The position numbers were made by a program, and so were the translations under genes. A DNA stretch of 64,000 nt. Origin: Gammaproteobacteria bacterium. Its GTDB lineage: Bacteria > Pseudomonadota > Gammaproteobacteria > Competibacterales > Competibacteraceae. The notes under the pieces are model-generated. The model had not been told where the DNA came from, did not search any database, and saw only the letters and a list, made by a program, of their open reading frames with translations. Location of the stretch: NCBI GenBank assembly GCA_024235095.1, contig JACKNC010000001.1, forward strand, positions 1,463,501 through 1,527,500, read 5' to 3'. Positions 41,869 to 49,679 of this stretch are shown in pieces (within the stretch, counting starts at the first letter, position 1; each line of letters begins with the position of its first letter).

Positions 41869-42103
41869 GAATATTCAGGCAAGATCACAAAAGCAGTTTA
41901 CATTCGATCCGGGAAAATCCGGTATTTTTCTTTATGAGTTTGATAAAGCAGGCTTCTTTTGCCGGATTTTCCAGGGAGACAAGGGTCTCTATCAAAATAA
42001 CAAAACGGTTGATCAATGAATGGACAGTTTTTGTACTAACTGGAAGATCGTTTCACAACACAGAGCGGCGCTTCCCGCCAACCTCACCACCGGCCCATGT
42101 TAT

Positions 42104-43626
42104 TTCTACTTTGTCAGAACACATGTTACTATTCATTAAGTTGTTGTTTACGATAGGCAGAATCGATAGTAGCTTGACGTTTTCGGTGGCGGACTTGCAT
42201 CTGGCGAAGCACTTCCTCCAAGGTCGTGTCGCGCCGAGGCAAGAATTGATTCAACAATGCACGAATATCTCGGCCACTCAGTAACGGTCGCGTCTGCTGA
42301 TGAAGCAGACGTTCTTCGAGCAGAAAGAGCATGGCCATCATGACCAACGTCATGTGGTGATGCCAGCCCCGCCATCCCCGAACTTGATAATCACCCAGTC
42401 CGACATCTTGTTTACCTTGTTGCAAAGCGCGTTCAACCCAATAGCGCTGGCCCTGCATGAACGCCAGTCGGGACATCCGCGTGTCGGCTGGGGCATTGCT
42501 CAAGCTGTATTTGATCTCGGTCGGCGTCTCGACCTCCCGGCGCACGATCAAGTGCCAGTGCCGCGCGCGGGTTTCCTGGCCATCCCACACCCACACGCGT
42601 TGGTGTAAAATCTCCACCCGCAACGGACCTTTGGTACTGTCCCGTAAGGTGACCGGTTGCCAGGCGGTTGCCGGTTTTTGTTGGATCCAGTGGTCGACCC
42701 GCAGGGCGGGGGTTTGGGCGTGAAGCACCGTCGGGGGATGACCATGAGAGGTCTTCGCCGGAGGGACGATGGGTTGCGGATCAGCCAGATAAATGCGCTG
42801 GTCCTTGTGAATATCCGCGACGAAGATTTCCCCTTGTGCCTCCAGCGCGCGTAAGAACGCGGGATCGCTGCCATAGAACCCATCAAAGCCGACCCAGGCA
42901 AAGCCGATGCCCTGCTGTCGGGCGTGGGTGACCATCGCCAACGCCAAGTCGGTTTTGCGTTGAAACCCCCGCTGGGCCTTCGGAATGCCCGCGGCCTGGC
43001 AACGGGCTTCGTCGGCGGTCCACGCCTCGGGCAAAAACAACCGTTCGTCAATTAACGTCGCCTCAGAACCCCGGCTCAGCGCCGCAAACACACCCACTTG
43101 GCAATTTTCGACTTTGCCCAACTGACCGCACCATTGGCGGCTGACCCCCACGGATTGCCGGCCTTTCTTCGGCACACCACTGTCATCAATGAGCAGGGCA
43201 CTGTCCTCATGCCCGCCCAACAACCGATGAGCCTCTTGGGCCACCTGATCGAGTACCGCGCGTTCGGACCAGGCGGATTCACTCACCATGTGCTGCAAGG
43301 CTTGATGATCCGCCTCTGGAACCACCTCTTCCATGCGTTCCATGTTCTTGGTGTCCGCCTGGATCAAGCCACGGACATACTGTTGCGCCGTCGTCTCGAC
43401 CGTTCGCGTCCCTTGGCGGAAGTGGCCTGCAAAGCGCCCACAAAAGTCCATGAATCGCTGACCGATTCCGGCTAGCAATCCGACTTCGGCAGCGCCAGTC
43501 AAGTTTTTTTACGGCTTCCGCGTGTGCGTGTGTCATGGACTATCTCACCCAGCTTGTTTTTTGATCAGGATTTCATTATCCTCATTTATTAATAATAATC
43601 AAATAGATGAATCTGACAAAGTAGAA
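42104..43626 (-). mobile_element. Complete IS701-family insertion sequence, 1523 bp
   Basis: Perfect 15-bp terminal inverted repeats (TTCTACTTTGTCAGA) lie at 42104-42118 and 43612-43626. They are flanked by a 4-bp direct repeat TTAT at 42100-42103 and 43627-43630, matching the 4-bp target duplication expected for IS701. A single transposase gene occupies almost the whole element. Intact ends and duplication indicate recent insertion. It sits between the beta-helix gene and the second AAA-ATPase-like gene. Confidence 0.9.
42129..43536 (-). CDS. IS701-family DDE transposase, possibly frameshifted at the N-terminus
   Basis: The main frame (42129-43502, 457 residues) encodes a DDE_5-type transposase: ALLIDDSGVPKKGRQSVGVSRQWCGQLGKVENCQVGV carries the first catalytic Asp, FAWVGFDGFYGSDP the second, and the C-terminal region RYWVERALQQGKQDVGLGDYQVRGWRGWHHHM the Glu. 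This frame opens only with a TTG directly after a TAA. An ATG at 43536 with GGTGAG upstream starts MTHAHAEAVKK in another frame and joins the main frame if one base is removed from the seven-A run at 43510-43504. Either the run carries an indel, slippage is used, or the real start is TTG. Confidence 0.88.
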
Positions 43627-43660
43627 TTATACCGTTTCTCGATAAGTTTTGAATCATAGG

Positions 43661-43760
43661 TTCCCCCCTTTAGCAAAGGGAGGTGAGGGGGGATTTGAAC
43701 GCCGTGGATGGAAGCCGCTCGTCAAAATCCCCCCCAACCCCCCTTTTTCAAAGGGGGGGC
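43661..43760. repeat. MITE-like long inverted repeat
   Basis: The left arm (CCCCCCTTTAGCAAAGGG, then AGGTGAGGGGGGATTT) and the right arm (AAAATCCCCCCCAACC, then CCCCTTTTTCAAAGGGGG) are imperfect inverted copies enclosing about 30 bp. Each arm is itself palindromic around CTTTnnnAAAG. It begins 34 bp from the IS701 right end and ends about 90 bp before the next gene. It is a small non-coding element of dispersed type, related to the segment inside sucB. Confidence 0.7.
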
Positions 43761-43849
43761 TTCTGCGCTGACCCTATCAGCTATATTCGCTAACATAACG
43801 AAAATTGGTATTAAAATATCAATTATTCCCACACTCTGGAGGGCTGCTC

Positions 43850-45400
43850 ATGCCCAGTGCCCGCCGCAAATTGCCCATTGGCATACAGACCTTCGCCAAA
43901 ATCCGGTCGGAGGATTACTACTACGTTGACAAGACGCCATTCGCTTGGCAACTGGGTCAGGAAGACGGTTACTACTTCCTCTCGCGCCCGCGCCGCTTCG
44001 GCAAGAGCCTGTTTCTCGACACCCTCAAAGAACTGTTCGAGGGGAATGAACCGCTGTTTCGCGGGTTGTGGATTCACGACCGCTGGGACTGGTCCGTGCA
44101 TTATCCAGTGATTCGGATCAGCTTCGGCAGCGGGGTTCTGCACAGCCGTGCTGCACTGGACGAAAAGATCGGTGAAATCCTGGAGGACGAACAGCGCCGT
44201 CTGCATTTGAACTGTACCCACCTTAGCCTATCGGGTCGTTTCAGCCAGCTCATCCAGGGTGTCTATGAACAAACCGGTCAGCGCGTCGTCGTACTGATTG
44301 ACGAATATGACAAGCCAATTCTGGACAACCTAACCGACCGCGAAACCGCCTTGACGATGCGCGAGGGGTTGAAGAATCTGTACTCGGTCCTCAAAGACGC
44401 TGACCCGTATTTACGCCTGGTGCTTCTCACCGGCGTCTCCAAATTCAGCAAAGTCAGCCTGTTTTCCGGGCTGAATAATTTGATGGACCTCACCCTGTCG
44501 CGCCCCTACTCAGCAATTTGTGGCTACACGGAAACCGACATCGATACCGTGTTCGCCCCGGAACTGGCGGGCTTAGATCGGGATGCGATCCGGCACTGGT
44601 ACAACGGTTACCGCTGGCTTGGCGAGGCCGTCTATAACCCCTTCGACGTACTGCTGTTATTCGCCGAGCGCGAATTTCGGCCCTGGTGGTTCGAGACCGG
44701 CACTCCGACTTTTCTGGTCAACCTCCTGGCGGAACGCGGCTTTTTCACTCCGAACCTGGCCCGGCTGCGCACCGGCCCGGAATTGCTGTCGACCTTCGAT
44801 GTCGATCACATCGCCACCGAAGCCCTGCTCTTTCAAACCGGTTATCTGACCATCCTGCACGCGGACGAGCCGATCCGGGGACACTGGATTTACACCCTGG
44901 GCTATCCCAACCACGAAGTCGAATCCAGTCTTAACATCAGTCTGCTCGGCGTCTATACCGGCGGCGATCCCAGTCGCAGCATGAACCAGCGCTTGCGCCT
45001 GTTGGACCTGCTATTGGCCCACGATCTAACTGGGATGAAAGACCTGTTCCAGTCCTTTTTCGCCAGCATCCCGCATCAGTGGTATGACAACAACCCGATC
45101 AGCCGCTATGAAGGCTACTACGCCAGCGTGTTCTACAGCTACTTTGCCGCCCTGGGGCTGGACATTATCCTAGAAGACGCCACGAATCAGGGCCGCATTG
45201 ACATGACCGTCCTGTTCCAGAAACACATCTATCTGTTCGAGTTCAAAGTCGTGGAACTGAGCGCGGAGGGACATGCGCTCCAACAGATCAAGGATAAAGG
45301 TTACGCCGATAAATACCGGTCGCTGGGCCAACCGATTCACCTGATCGGCGTCGAGTTCAGCCGGGCCAGCCGCAATATCATCCGGTTTGAAGTGGGTTGA
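43850..45400 (+). CDS. AAA-ATPase-like protein with C-terminal PD-(D/E)XK nuclease domain
   Basis: A 516-residue second member of the PF09820/PDDEXK_9 family in this block. The ATG at 43850 (MPSARRKLPIG) follows GGAGGG by 8 nt and is preferred over the upstream in-frame start at 43805. Hallmarks: LPIGIQTFAKIRSEDYYYVDKTPF, degenerate P-loop FLSRPRRFGKSLFLDTL, Walker B-like VVVLIDEYDKPILDNL, and VLLTGVSKFSKVSLFSGLNNLMDLTL. The C-terminus has GRIDMTVLFQKHIYLFEFKVVE, the Asp...ExK nuclease core, followed by GYADKY, typical for the family. It is clearly paralogous to, but not a recent duplicate of, the gene at 36457-38304. The coiled-coil nuclease-like gene follows after 79 bp on the same strand. 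Confidence 0.87.
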   Translation: MPSARRKLPIGIQTFAKIRSEDYYYVDKTPFAWQLGQEDGYYFLSRPRRFGKSLFLDTLKELFEGNEPLFRGLWIHDRWDWSVHYPVIRISFGSGVLHSRAALDEKIGEILEDEQRRLHLNCTHLSLSGRFSQLIQGVYEQTGQRVVVLIDEYDKPILDNLTDRETALTMREGLKNLYSVLKDADPYLRLVLLTGVSKFSKVSLFSGLNNLMDLTLSRPYSAICGYTETDIDTVFAPELAGLDRDAIRHWYNGYRWLGEAVYNPFDVLLLFAEREFRPWWFETGTPTFLVNLLAERGFFTPNLARLRTGPELLSTFDVDHIATEALLFQTGYLTILHADEPIRGHWIYTLGYPNHEVESSLNISLLGVYTGGDPSRSMNQRLRLLDLLLAHDLTGMKDLFQSFFASIPHQWYDNNPISRYEGYYASVFYSYFAALGLDIILEDATNQGRIDMTVLFQKHIYLFEFKVVELSAEGHALQQIKDKGYADKYRSLGQPIHLIGVEFSRASRNIIRFEVG

Positions 45401-45479
45401 AAGGCGTCATAGATCAAACAGAATGGCCTCGATTTCCGAATGTCCTAACCCGATGTGATCAATCGCAAGGAACCTACCC

Positions 45480-46292
45480 ATGACCGTAGAAGAGCTGAAA
45501 GCCCGCCTCCAGACGGAATTACCGGAATTGCTCAAGCAGGACCAGAGTTTCAAGCAATGGTTGGAGCAACTGATCCGCCAGACGGCTATAACGCCGGAAT
45601 CTTTCGACGCCCGCTTCGAGCGCATGTTGCAGGAGTTCGCCGCCGACCGCGCCGAGCAAAGGCGCAAATGGGACGAGCAAAATCGCAAATGGGATGAGCA
45701 CACACGCGAGTTCAATGAATGGGGTGCGCGCTTCGATGCCCATGTCACCGAGCAAAGGCGCAAATGGGATGAGCAAAACCGCAAATGGGATGAGCAAAAC
45801 CGCAAATGGGATGAGCAAAACCGCAAATGGGATGAGCAAAACCGCACCAATCAAAAATTGCTCGATGAGATCGCTTTGTCCCGTTCCCGGCAAGAGCAAG
45901 GGATTAGCGCGCTCGGCTCCCGCTGGGGCCTCGCCTCCGAACACAGCTTCCGCAATGCGCTCAAAGGCATTCTGGAAAAAAGCTTTGGCGTTGAGGTATT
46001 GAATATTAACGAGTTCGACGATGAGGGGCTGGTGTTTGGCCGGCCTGATCAAGTGGAGATCGACATCATCATCAAAAATGGCGAGACTATTCTTTGTGAA
46101 CTCAAATCCTCCATGTCCAAAGGCGACATGTATATCTTTGACCGCAAGGCCCAGTATTACGAACGACGTCATCAGCGCCCGATCCAGCGCAAACTGGTCA
46201 TTTCACCGATGGTGCATCCGACTGCGCGCCCGGTTGCGGAAAAATTGGGAATTGAGGTCTTCAGCTATGTCGAGGACGCCACGGGTTTTTAA
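45480..46292 (+). CDS. Coiled-coil protein with C-terminal PD-(D/E)XK-like domain (DUF3782-like)
   Basis: A 270-residue protein with AAGGAA upstream of the ATG. Residues about 1-55 are helical; residues about 58-125 consist largely of a seven-residue repeat RKWDEQN: two copies, an interruption, then four consecutive copies, a charged coiled coil. The C-terminal half (about 140-270) has SEHSFRNALKGILEKSFG, then QVEIDIIIKNGETILCELKSSMSKGD, where Asp and ExK-like ELK fit a nuclease core. Proteins of this design (often labelled DUF3782) are abundant in cyanobacteria and some proteobacteria and have no known role. thpR follows after 36 bp. Confidence 0.78.
   Translation: MTVEELKARLQTELPELLKQDQSFKQWLEQLIRQTAITPESFDARFERMLQEFAADRAEQRRKWDEQNRKWDEHTREFNEWGARFDAHVTEQRRKWDEQNRKWDEQNRKWDEQNRKWDEQNRTNQKLLDEIALSRSRQEQGISALGSRWGLASEHSFRNALKGILEKSFGVEVLNINEFDDEGLVFGRPDQVEIDIIIKNGETILCELKSSMSKGDMYIFDRKAQYYERRHQRPIQRKLVISPMVHPTARPVAEKLGIEVFSYVEDATGF
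45759..45842. repeat. Tandem 21-bp repeat, four perfect copies
   Basis: Four consecutive copies of a 21-bp unit (starting CGCAAATGGGATGAG) encode RKWDEQN. Two diverged copies lie earlier at 45663-45704. The unit is a multiple of three, so copy-number change would alter coil length without breaking the frame. Confidence 0.9.
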
Positions 46293-46328
46293 CAAAGATC
46301 GCTCCTGCAACCGTGAGGTTAAGTCTCG

Positions 46329-46892
46329 ATGGGTTCGACCAACAATGCCAAGGACCAACGCCGATTGTTTCTAGCGCTTTGGCCAGGTGAGACTGAACGT
46401 CAACAGATGGCTGAACTGGCGAAACAAGCGGCAGGTCGGCGGCGGGTGCGCGACGCGAATTTGCATTTGACCCTGGTGTTTCTCGGCGCGACCACGCCGG
46501 AACAGTTAGCGGGCTACGAAACTGCGCTAGAGAATCTAACGATGCCGACCCTGGAACTGACGCTGGACTGCTACGGCTACTGGCCGCAACCCCGCCTCCT
46601 GTGGCTGGGGTCCAGTTGTACCCCGCCGGAACTGTACGAACTGGTCGCAGAACTGCATCGACGCTTGCGCGACTGTGGCTTTGTCTCGGAACGGCGGGCG
46701 TTTCAGGCACATATTACCCTGGCTCGCAGATTTACCGGACGGATTCCCGCCGAACTGCTGGCAATGCCGGTGCGCTGGCGAGTCAGCGAGGTCAGTCTGG
46801 TTGAATCGCTGCCTTCGCCGGAGGGTTCCTGTTATGAAGTGTTGCGCTGCTGGCCCGTGGGATTAGGTTCAAACCGTTTATCTATGGGATAA
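46329..46892 (+). CDS. thpR: RNA 2',3'-cyclic phosphodiesterase
   Basis: A 187-residue 2H-phosphoesterase of the ThpR/LigT type, opening 2',3'-cyclic phosphates on RNA ends. The two catalytic His motifs are visible: NLHLTLVFLG (about residue 46) and FQAHITLARR (about 130). It starts RLFLALWPGETERQQM, typical of the family. In several gammaproteobacteria this gene lies next to pncC and recA, as here on the recA side. recA follows after 38 bp and may share transcription. Confidence 0.92.
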   Translation: MGSTNNAKDQRRLFLALWPGETERQQMAELAKQAAGRRRVRDANLHLTLVFLGATTPEQLAGYETALENLTMPTLELTLDCYGYWPQPRLLWLGSSCTPPELYELVAELHRRLRDCGFVSERRAFQAHITLARRFTGRIPAELLAMPVRWRVSEVSLVESLPSPEGSCYEVLRCWPVGLGSNRLSMG

Positions 46893-46930
46893 TCGTTACA
46901 TTCTTATTTGACTGAAGGGGGAGATACGGG

Positions 46931-49096
46931 ATGGATGACAACAAAAAAAAGGCGCTGGCGGGCGCACTGACGCAGATTGAACGCCAGTTCGGCAAGGGCG
47001 CGGTCATGCGCTTGGGCGACACCAGCGCGGCGGTGCGCAACGTAGCGACTGTCTCCACGGGTTCGCTGGGGCTGGACATCGCTCTGGGCATTGGGGGACT
47101 GCCGCGCGGACGGGTGACGGAAATTTACGGTCCGGAATCCTCCGGTAAGACGACTCTGGCTTTACAGGTCGTGGCCGAAATCCAACGGACCGGGGGATGC
47201 GCCGCGTTCGTCGATGCCGAACATGCGTTGGACCCGGTGTACGCCGCTAAGCTGGGCGTGAATGTCGATGATTTACTGATTTCGCAACCGGATACAGGCG
47301 AACAAGCGCTGGAAATCGCTGACATGCTGGTGCGTTCCGGGGCCGTGGAAATCGTGGTCATCGACTCAGTGGCGGCGCTGACTCCCAAGGCGGAAATCGA
47401 AGGCGATATGGGCGACTCCCACGTCGGCCTGCATGCCCGGTTGATGAGCCAAGCCCTGCGTAAACTCACCGCTAACATCAAACGCTCTAATACCCTGGTG
47501 ATTTTTATCAATCAAATCAGGATGAAAATAGGCGTCATGTTTGGGTGCTTTGATTATGGAGCACGTGTAGTTCTAGCTGACGGTTCCACAGAAAAAATTG
47601 GCAAAATCGTCAATCAAAAACGACCCGTTGAAGTGTTGTCCATGGATCCTGAGACGGGTCGTATCGAACCTCGACCGGTTGTCAAATGGTTCCGCAATGG
47701 CGCAACCGATGAGTGGCTTTATTTTGAGGCGGCAGCGGGCGGTGGTTCGGGACGTCGTAAGTTCACCTGTACGGCTAATCACCTGATTTTTACTCCTAAT
47801 GGCGAGCGACGGGCAGGCCAATTGCAAATTGGCGACGACGTATTAGTTGCCGCTAGGTATTACGATTTGAGTGAAGATCAGCGCCAGTTAATTTTGGGTA
47901 GTCTGTTAGGGGATGGATCTCTGCGTTATGCATCGGAGCAAAATGTGTCTTTCCGAGTAGGACATGGCGAAAAGCAACAGGCCTATTGCCAATGGAAGTG
48001 GGAAATGCTGGCTCCTTTCGCCAACAAGATCGGTAAAATCGGCAAGGGCTTCGGTTTCGATACGATTCCGATGCGCCAGCTTGCTGAATTGCACACGCAA
48101 GCCTATGGCGCTGAAGGTCGCCAGATTAGCGAAGCGATGCTGGCAGCCCTGGATGCCCGCGCAGTAGCGGTTTGGTATGGTGATGACGGTACTTTTTCCG
48201 GTAGTTACGAGCACTGGGGACATGGCAAGGCGGAAATTGGCTGTGTCAGTCTCTCCATGGCAGATAAGGAACGACTCGCAGCCCGGTTGGGCGAATTGGG
48301 TATGGGACATCCTACTGTGCGTGAGCGTTCATTGCTTTTCAGCGGAGAAAGGGCGCGCGCACTTCATGAGAAAATTGCTCCCCATTTGCATCCTTCCCTG
48401 GATTACAAACTACATCCAAGTTTCCGAGGACAATTTTGCTGGTCGCCGGACAGCGTTGATGCTCATTCCAATGGTCACTGTCTTGCTGCGCGTACTGAAT
48501 TACGCGCGGCGCCCATGCAGGTCACTCGTAAAGAAATTCGTCCGGCCTTGCCACGCCATCGCATCCGTTTCGATTTGGGCGTCAAGGGACGCCATACTTA
48601 TCTGGTCGATCATGTCGTTGTCCACAACTCCCCCGAAACCACAACCGGCGGCAACGCGCTCAAATTCTATGCTTCGGTGCGCCTGGACATTCGCCGCATC
48701 GGTTCGATTAAGAAGGGTGACGAGGTCATCGGCAACGAAACCCGAGTCAAGGTCGTCAAGAATAAGCTGGCGCCGCCTTTCAAGCAGGCCGAGTTTGAAA
48801 TCCTGTACGGCGAAGGCGCTTCCCGGTTGGGCGAGATTATCGATTTGGGCGTCAAAATCGGGCTGATCGACAAATCCGGCGCCTGGTACAGTTGCCAGGG
48901 CACGCGCATCGGTCAGGGCAAGGAAAATGTCCGCGCCTATCTCCGCGAAAATCCGGAACTGGCCCGCGAACTGGAAGAAAAAATACGCGCCCACTTTTTG
49001 ATCCGTCCTGATGCGGTGCCGGTTACCTCTGAACAAAGCGAAGAGAACGAGGACGACCTGCCCGATTCCGCCGATGAGTTGGACGCGGACCTCTAA
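46931..49096 (+). CDS. recA: RecA recombinase precursor containing an intein
   Basis: A 721-residue precursor giving a 360-residue RecA after splicing. The N-extein (1-205) has GPESSGKTTLALQ (Walker A), the catalytic Glu in FVDAEHALD, VVIDSVAAL (Walker B) and FINQIRMKIGVMFG. The C-extein resumes SPETTTGGNALKFYASVRLDIRR and ends with the acidic tail. The intein is inserted exactly in the conserved segment before PETTTGG, in the DNA-binding L2 loop. RecA performs homologous strand exchange and LexA cleavage, so function depends on splicing. GGGGGAG precedes the ATG. No LexA-type operator was seen in the 38-bp thpR-recA spacer or just before thpR. Confidence 0.97.
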   Translation: MDDNKKKALAGALTQIERQFGKGAVMRLGDTSAAVRNVATVSTGSLGLDIALGIGGLPRGRVTEIYGPESSGKTTLALQVVAEIQRTGGCAAFVDAEHALDPVYAAKLGVNVDDLLISQPDTGEQALEIADMLVRSGAVEIVVIDSVAALTPKAEIEGDMGDSHVGLHARLMSQALRKLTANIKRSNTLVIFINQIRMKIGVMFGCFDYGARVVLADGSTEKIGKIVNQKRPVEVLSMDPETGRIEPRPVVKWFRNGATDEWLYFEAAAGGGSGRRKFTCTANHLIFTPNGERRAGQLQIGDDVLVAARYYDLSEDQRQLILGSLLGDGSLRYASEQNVSFRVGHGEKQQAYCQWKWEMLAPFANKIGKIGKGFGFDTIPMRQLAELHTQAYGAEGRQISEAMLAALDARAVAVWYGDDGTFSGSYEHWGHGKAEIGCVSLSMADKERLAARLGELGMGHPTVRERSLLFSGERARALHEKIAPHLHPSLDYKLHPSFRGQFCWSPDSVDAHSNGHCLAARTELRAAPMQVTRKEIRPALPRHRIRFDLGVKGRHTYLVDHVVVHNSPETTTGGNALKFYASVRLDIRRIGSIKKGDEVIGNETRVKVVKNKLAPPFKQAEFEILYGEGASRLGEIIDLGVKIGLIDKSGAWYSCQGTRIGQGKENVRAYLRENPELARELEEKIRAHFLIRPDAVPVTSEQSEENEDDLPDSADELDADL
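47546..48628 (+). other. RecA intein (361 residues) with LAGLIDADG homing endonuclease
   Basis: The intein begins with Cys206 (CFDYGARVVLADGS, splicing block A) and ends HTYLVDHVVVHN (blocks F and G, with penultimate His and terminal Asn), followed by Ser as the +1 nucleophile. Block B-like FTCTANHLIFTPNG contains the expected TxxH. The central endonuclease region has two dodecapeptide motifs, LILGSLLGDGSL and AVAVWYGDDGTF, each with an acidic residue at the catalytic position, so both splicing and homing activity look intact. The insertion point corresponds to the RecA-b site known from Mycobacterium leprae. Confidence 0.95.
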
Positions 49097-49571
49097 AACC
49101 CGCGCAGCCGCTAACCGGGAGGCGGTGGAGCCGCCGGTCATTCGCGCCAAGGCCTTGGAGTTACTGGCCCGGCGCGAACACTCCCGGTTGGAGTTGCGAC
49201 AAAAACTTGCGCAGCGCGGCTTTCCCGTCGAGAACATCGACCCTGTGCTCGATCAACTCACCGAGGAACGTCTCCTGGACGAAGGCCGTTACGCCGAGCT
49301 GTATGCCTGTAGCCGGGCCGACAAGGGCTATGGACCCCTGCGCATCGCCCAGGAATTGCGCGAACGCGGCATCCCGCAAGAACAGGTTAGCCAAACACTG
49401 GCGGAACTGGAAAACGATTGGTTGCCTAAGCTACGGGAATTTCATCGCAAGCGCTTCAAGTCCCTAATCCCGGTTGACGCCGCCGGGCGCATGCAGCAAA
49501 CCCGCGTTTTGCGCCAACATGGTTTTACCCTGGAGCAGATCCGGCAATTGCTTGACAACGATAGACGATGA
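49074..49571 (+). CDS. recX: Regulatory protein RecX
   Basis: A RecA-inhibiting helical repeat protein, 165 residues from the ATG at 49074, which overlaps the recA end by 23 bp; no ribosome site is visible there, so the start is uncertain. RecX features are RAKALELLARREHSRLELRQKLAQRGF (first repeat), LDEGRYAELYACSRADKGYGPLRIAQELRERGI (second) and the C-terminal LRQHGFTLEQIRQLL. The order recA-recX is standard. alaS, often next, is not here. Confidence 0.9.
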   Translation: MSWTRTSKTRAAANREAVEPPVIRAKALELLARREHSRLELRQKLAQRGFPVENIDPVLDQLTEERLLDEGRYAELYACSRADKGYGPLRIAQELRERGIPQEQVSQTLAELENDWLPKLREFHRKRFKSLIPVDAAGRMQQTRVLRQHGFTLEQIRQLLDNDRR

Positions 49572-49679
49572 CCGGCGATTCCGGGCATGACCGCATCGCA
49601 AAAGTTTTGGCTTTTATTCGCCAGGGAGAAAAAGTTCGATGAAAACCCCAGAAGCAGAATGGGCCTCTGGCCTGTTTAG

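Larger units (their letters stand above)
41703..42103. other. AT-rich spacer upstream of the beta-helix gene
   Basis: About 400 bp without a supported gene, up to the IS701 left end. It holds the beta-helix promoter region, an inverted repeat at 41739-41761 (TTGTCCAC / GTGGACAA) and a second stem with arms at 41909-41922 and 41961-41974 (around GGAAAATCCGG). A plus-strand ORF starting at 41934 runs into the IS and looks like chance. Confidence 0.5.

Noticed and set aside
41934..42284. 116-codon plus-strand ORF upstream of and into the IS701
   Set aside because: It crosses the IS701 left end and runs antisense into the transposase, so it cannot be an ancestral gene.
45407..45850. 147-codon minus-strand ORF with repeated CSSHLRF units
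   Set aside because: It is the reverse reading of the 21-bp tandem repeats in the coiled-coil gene, with no ribosome site or known domain.
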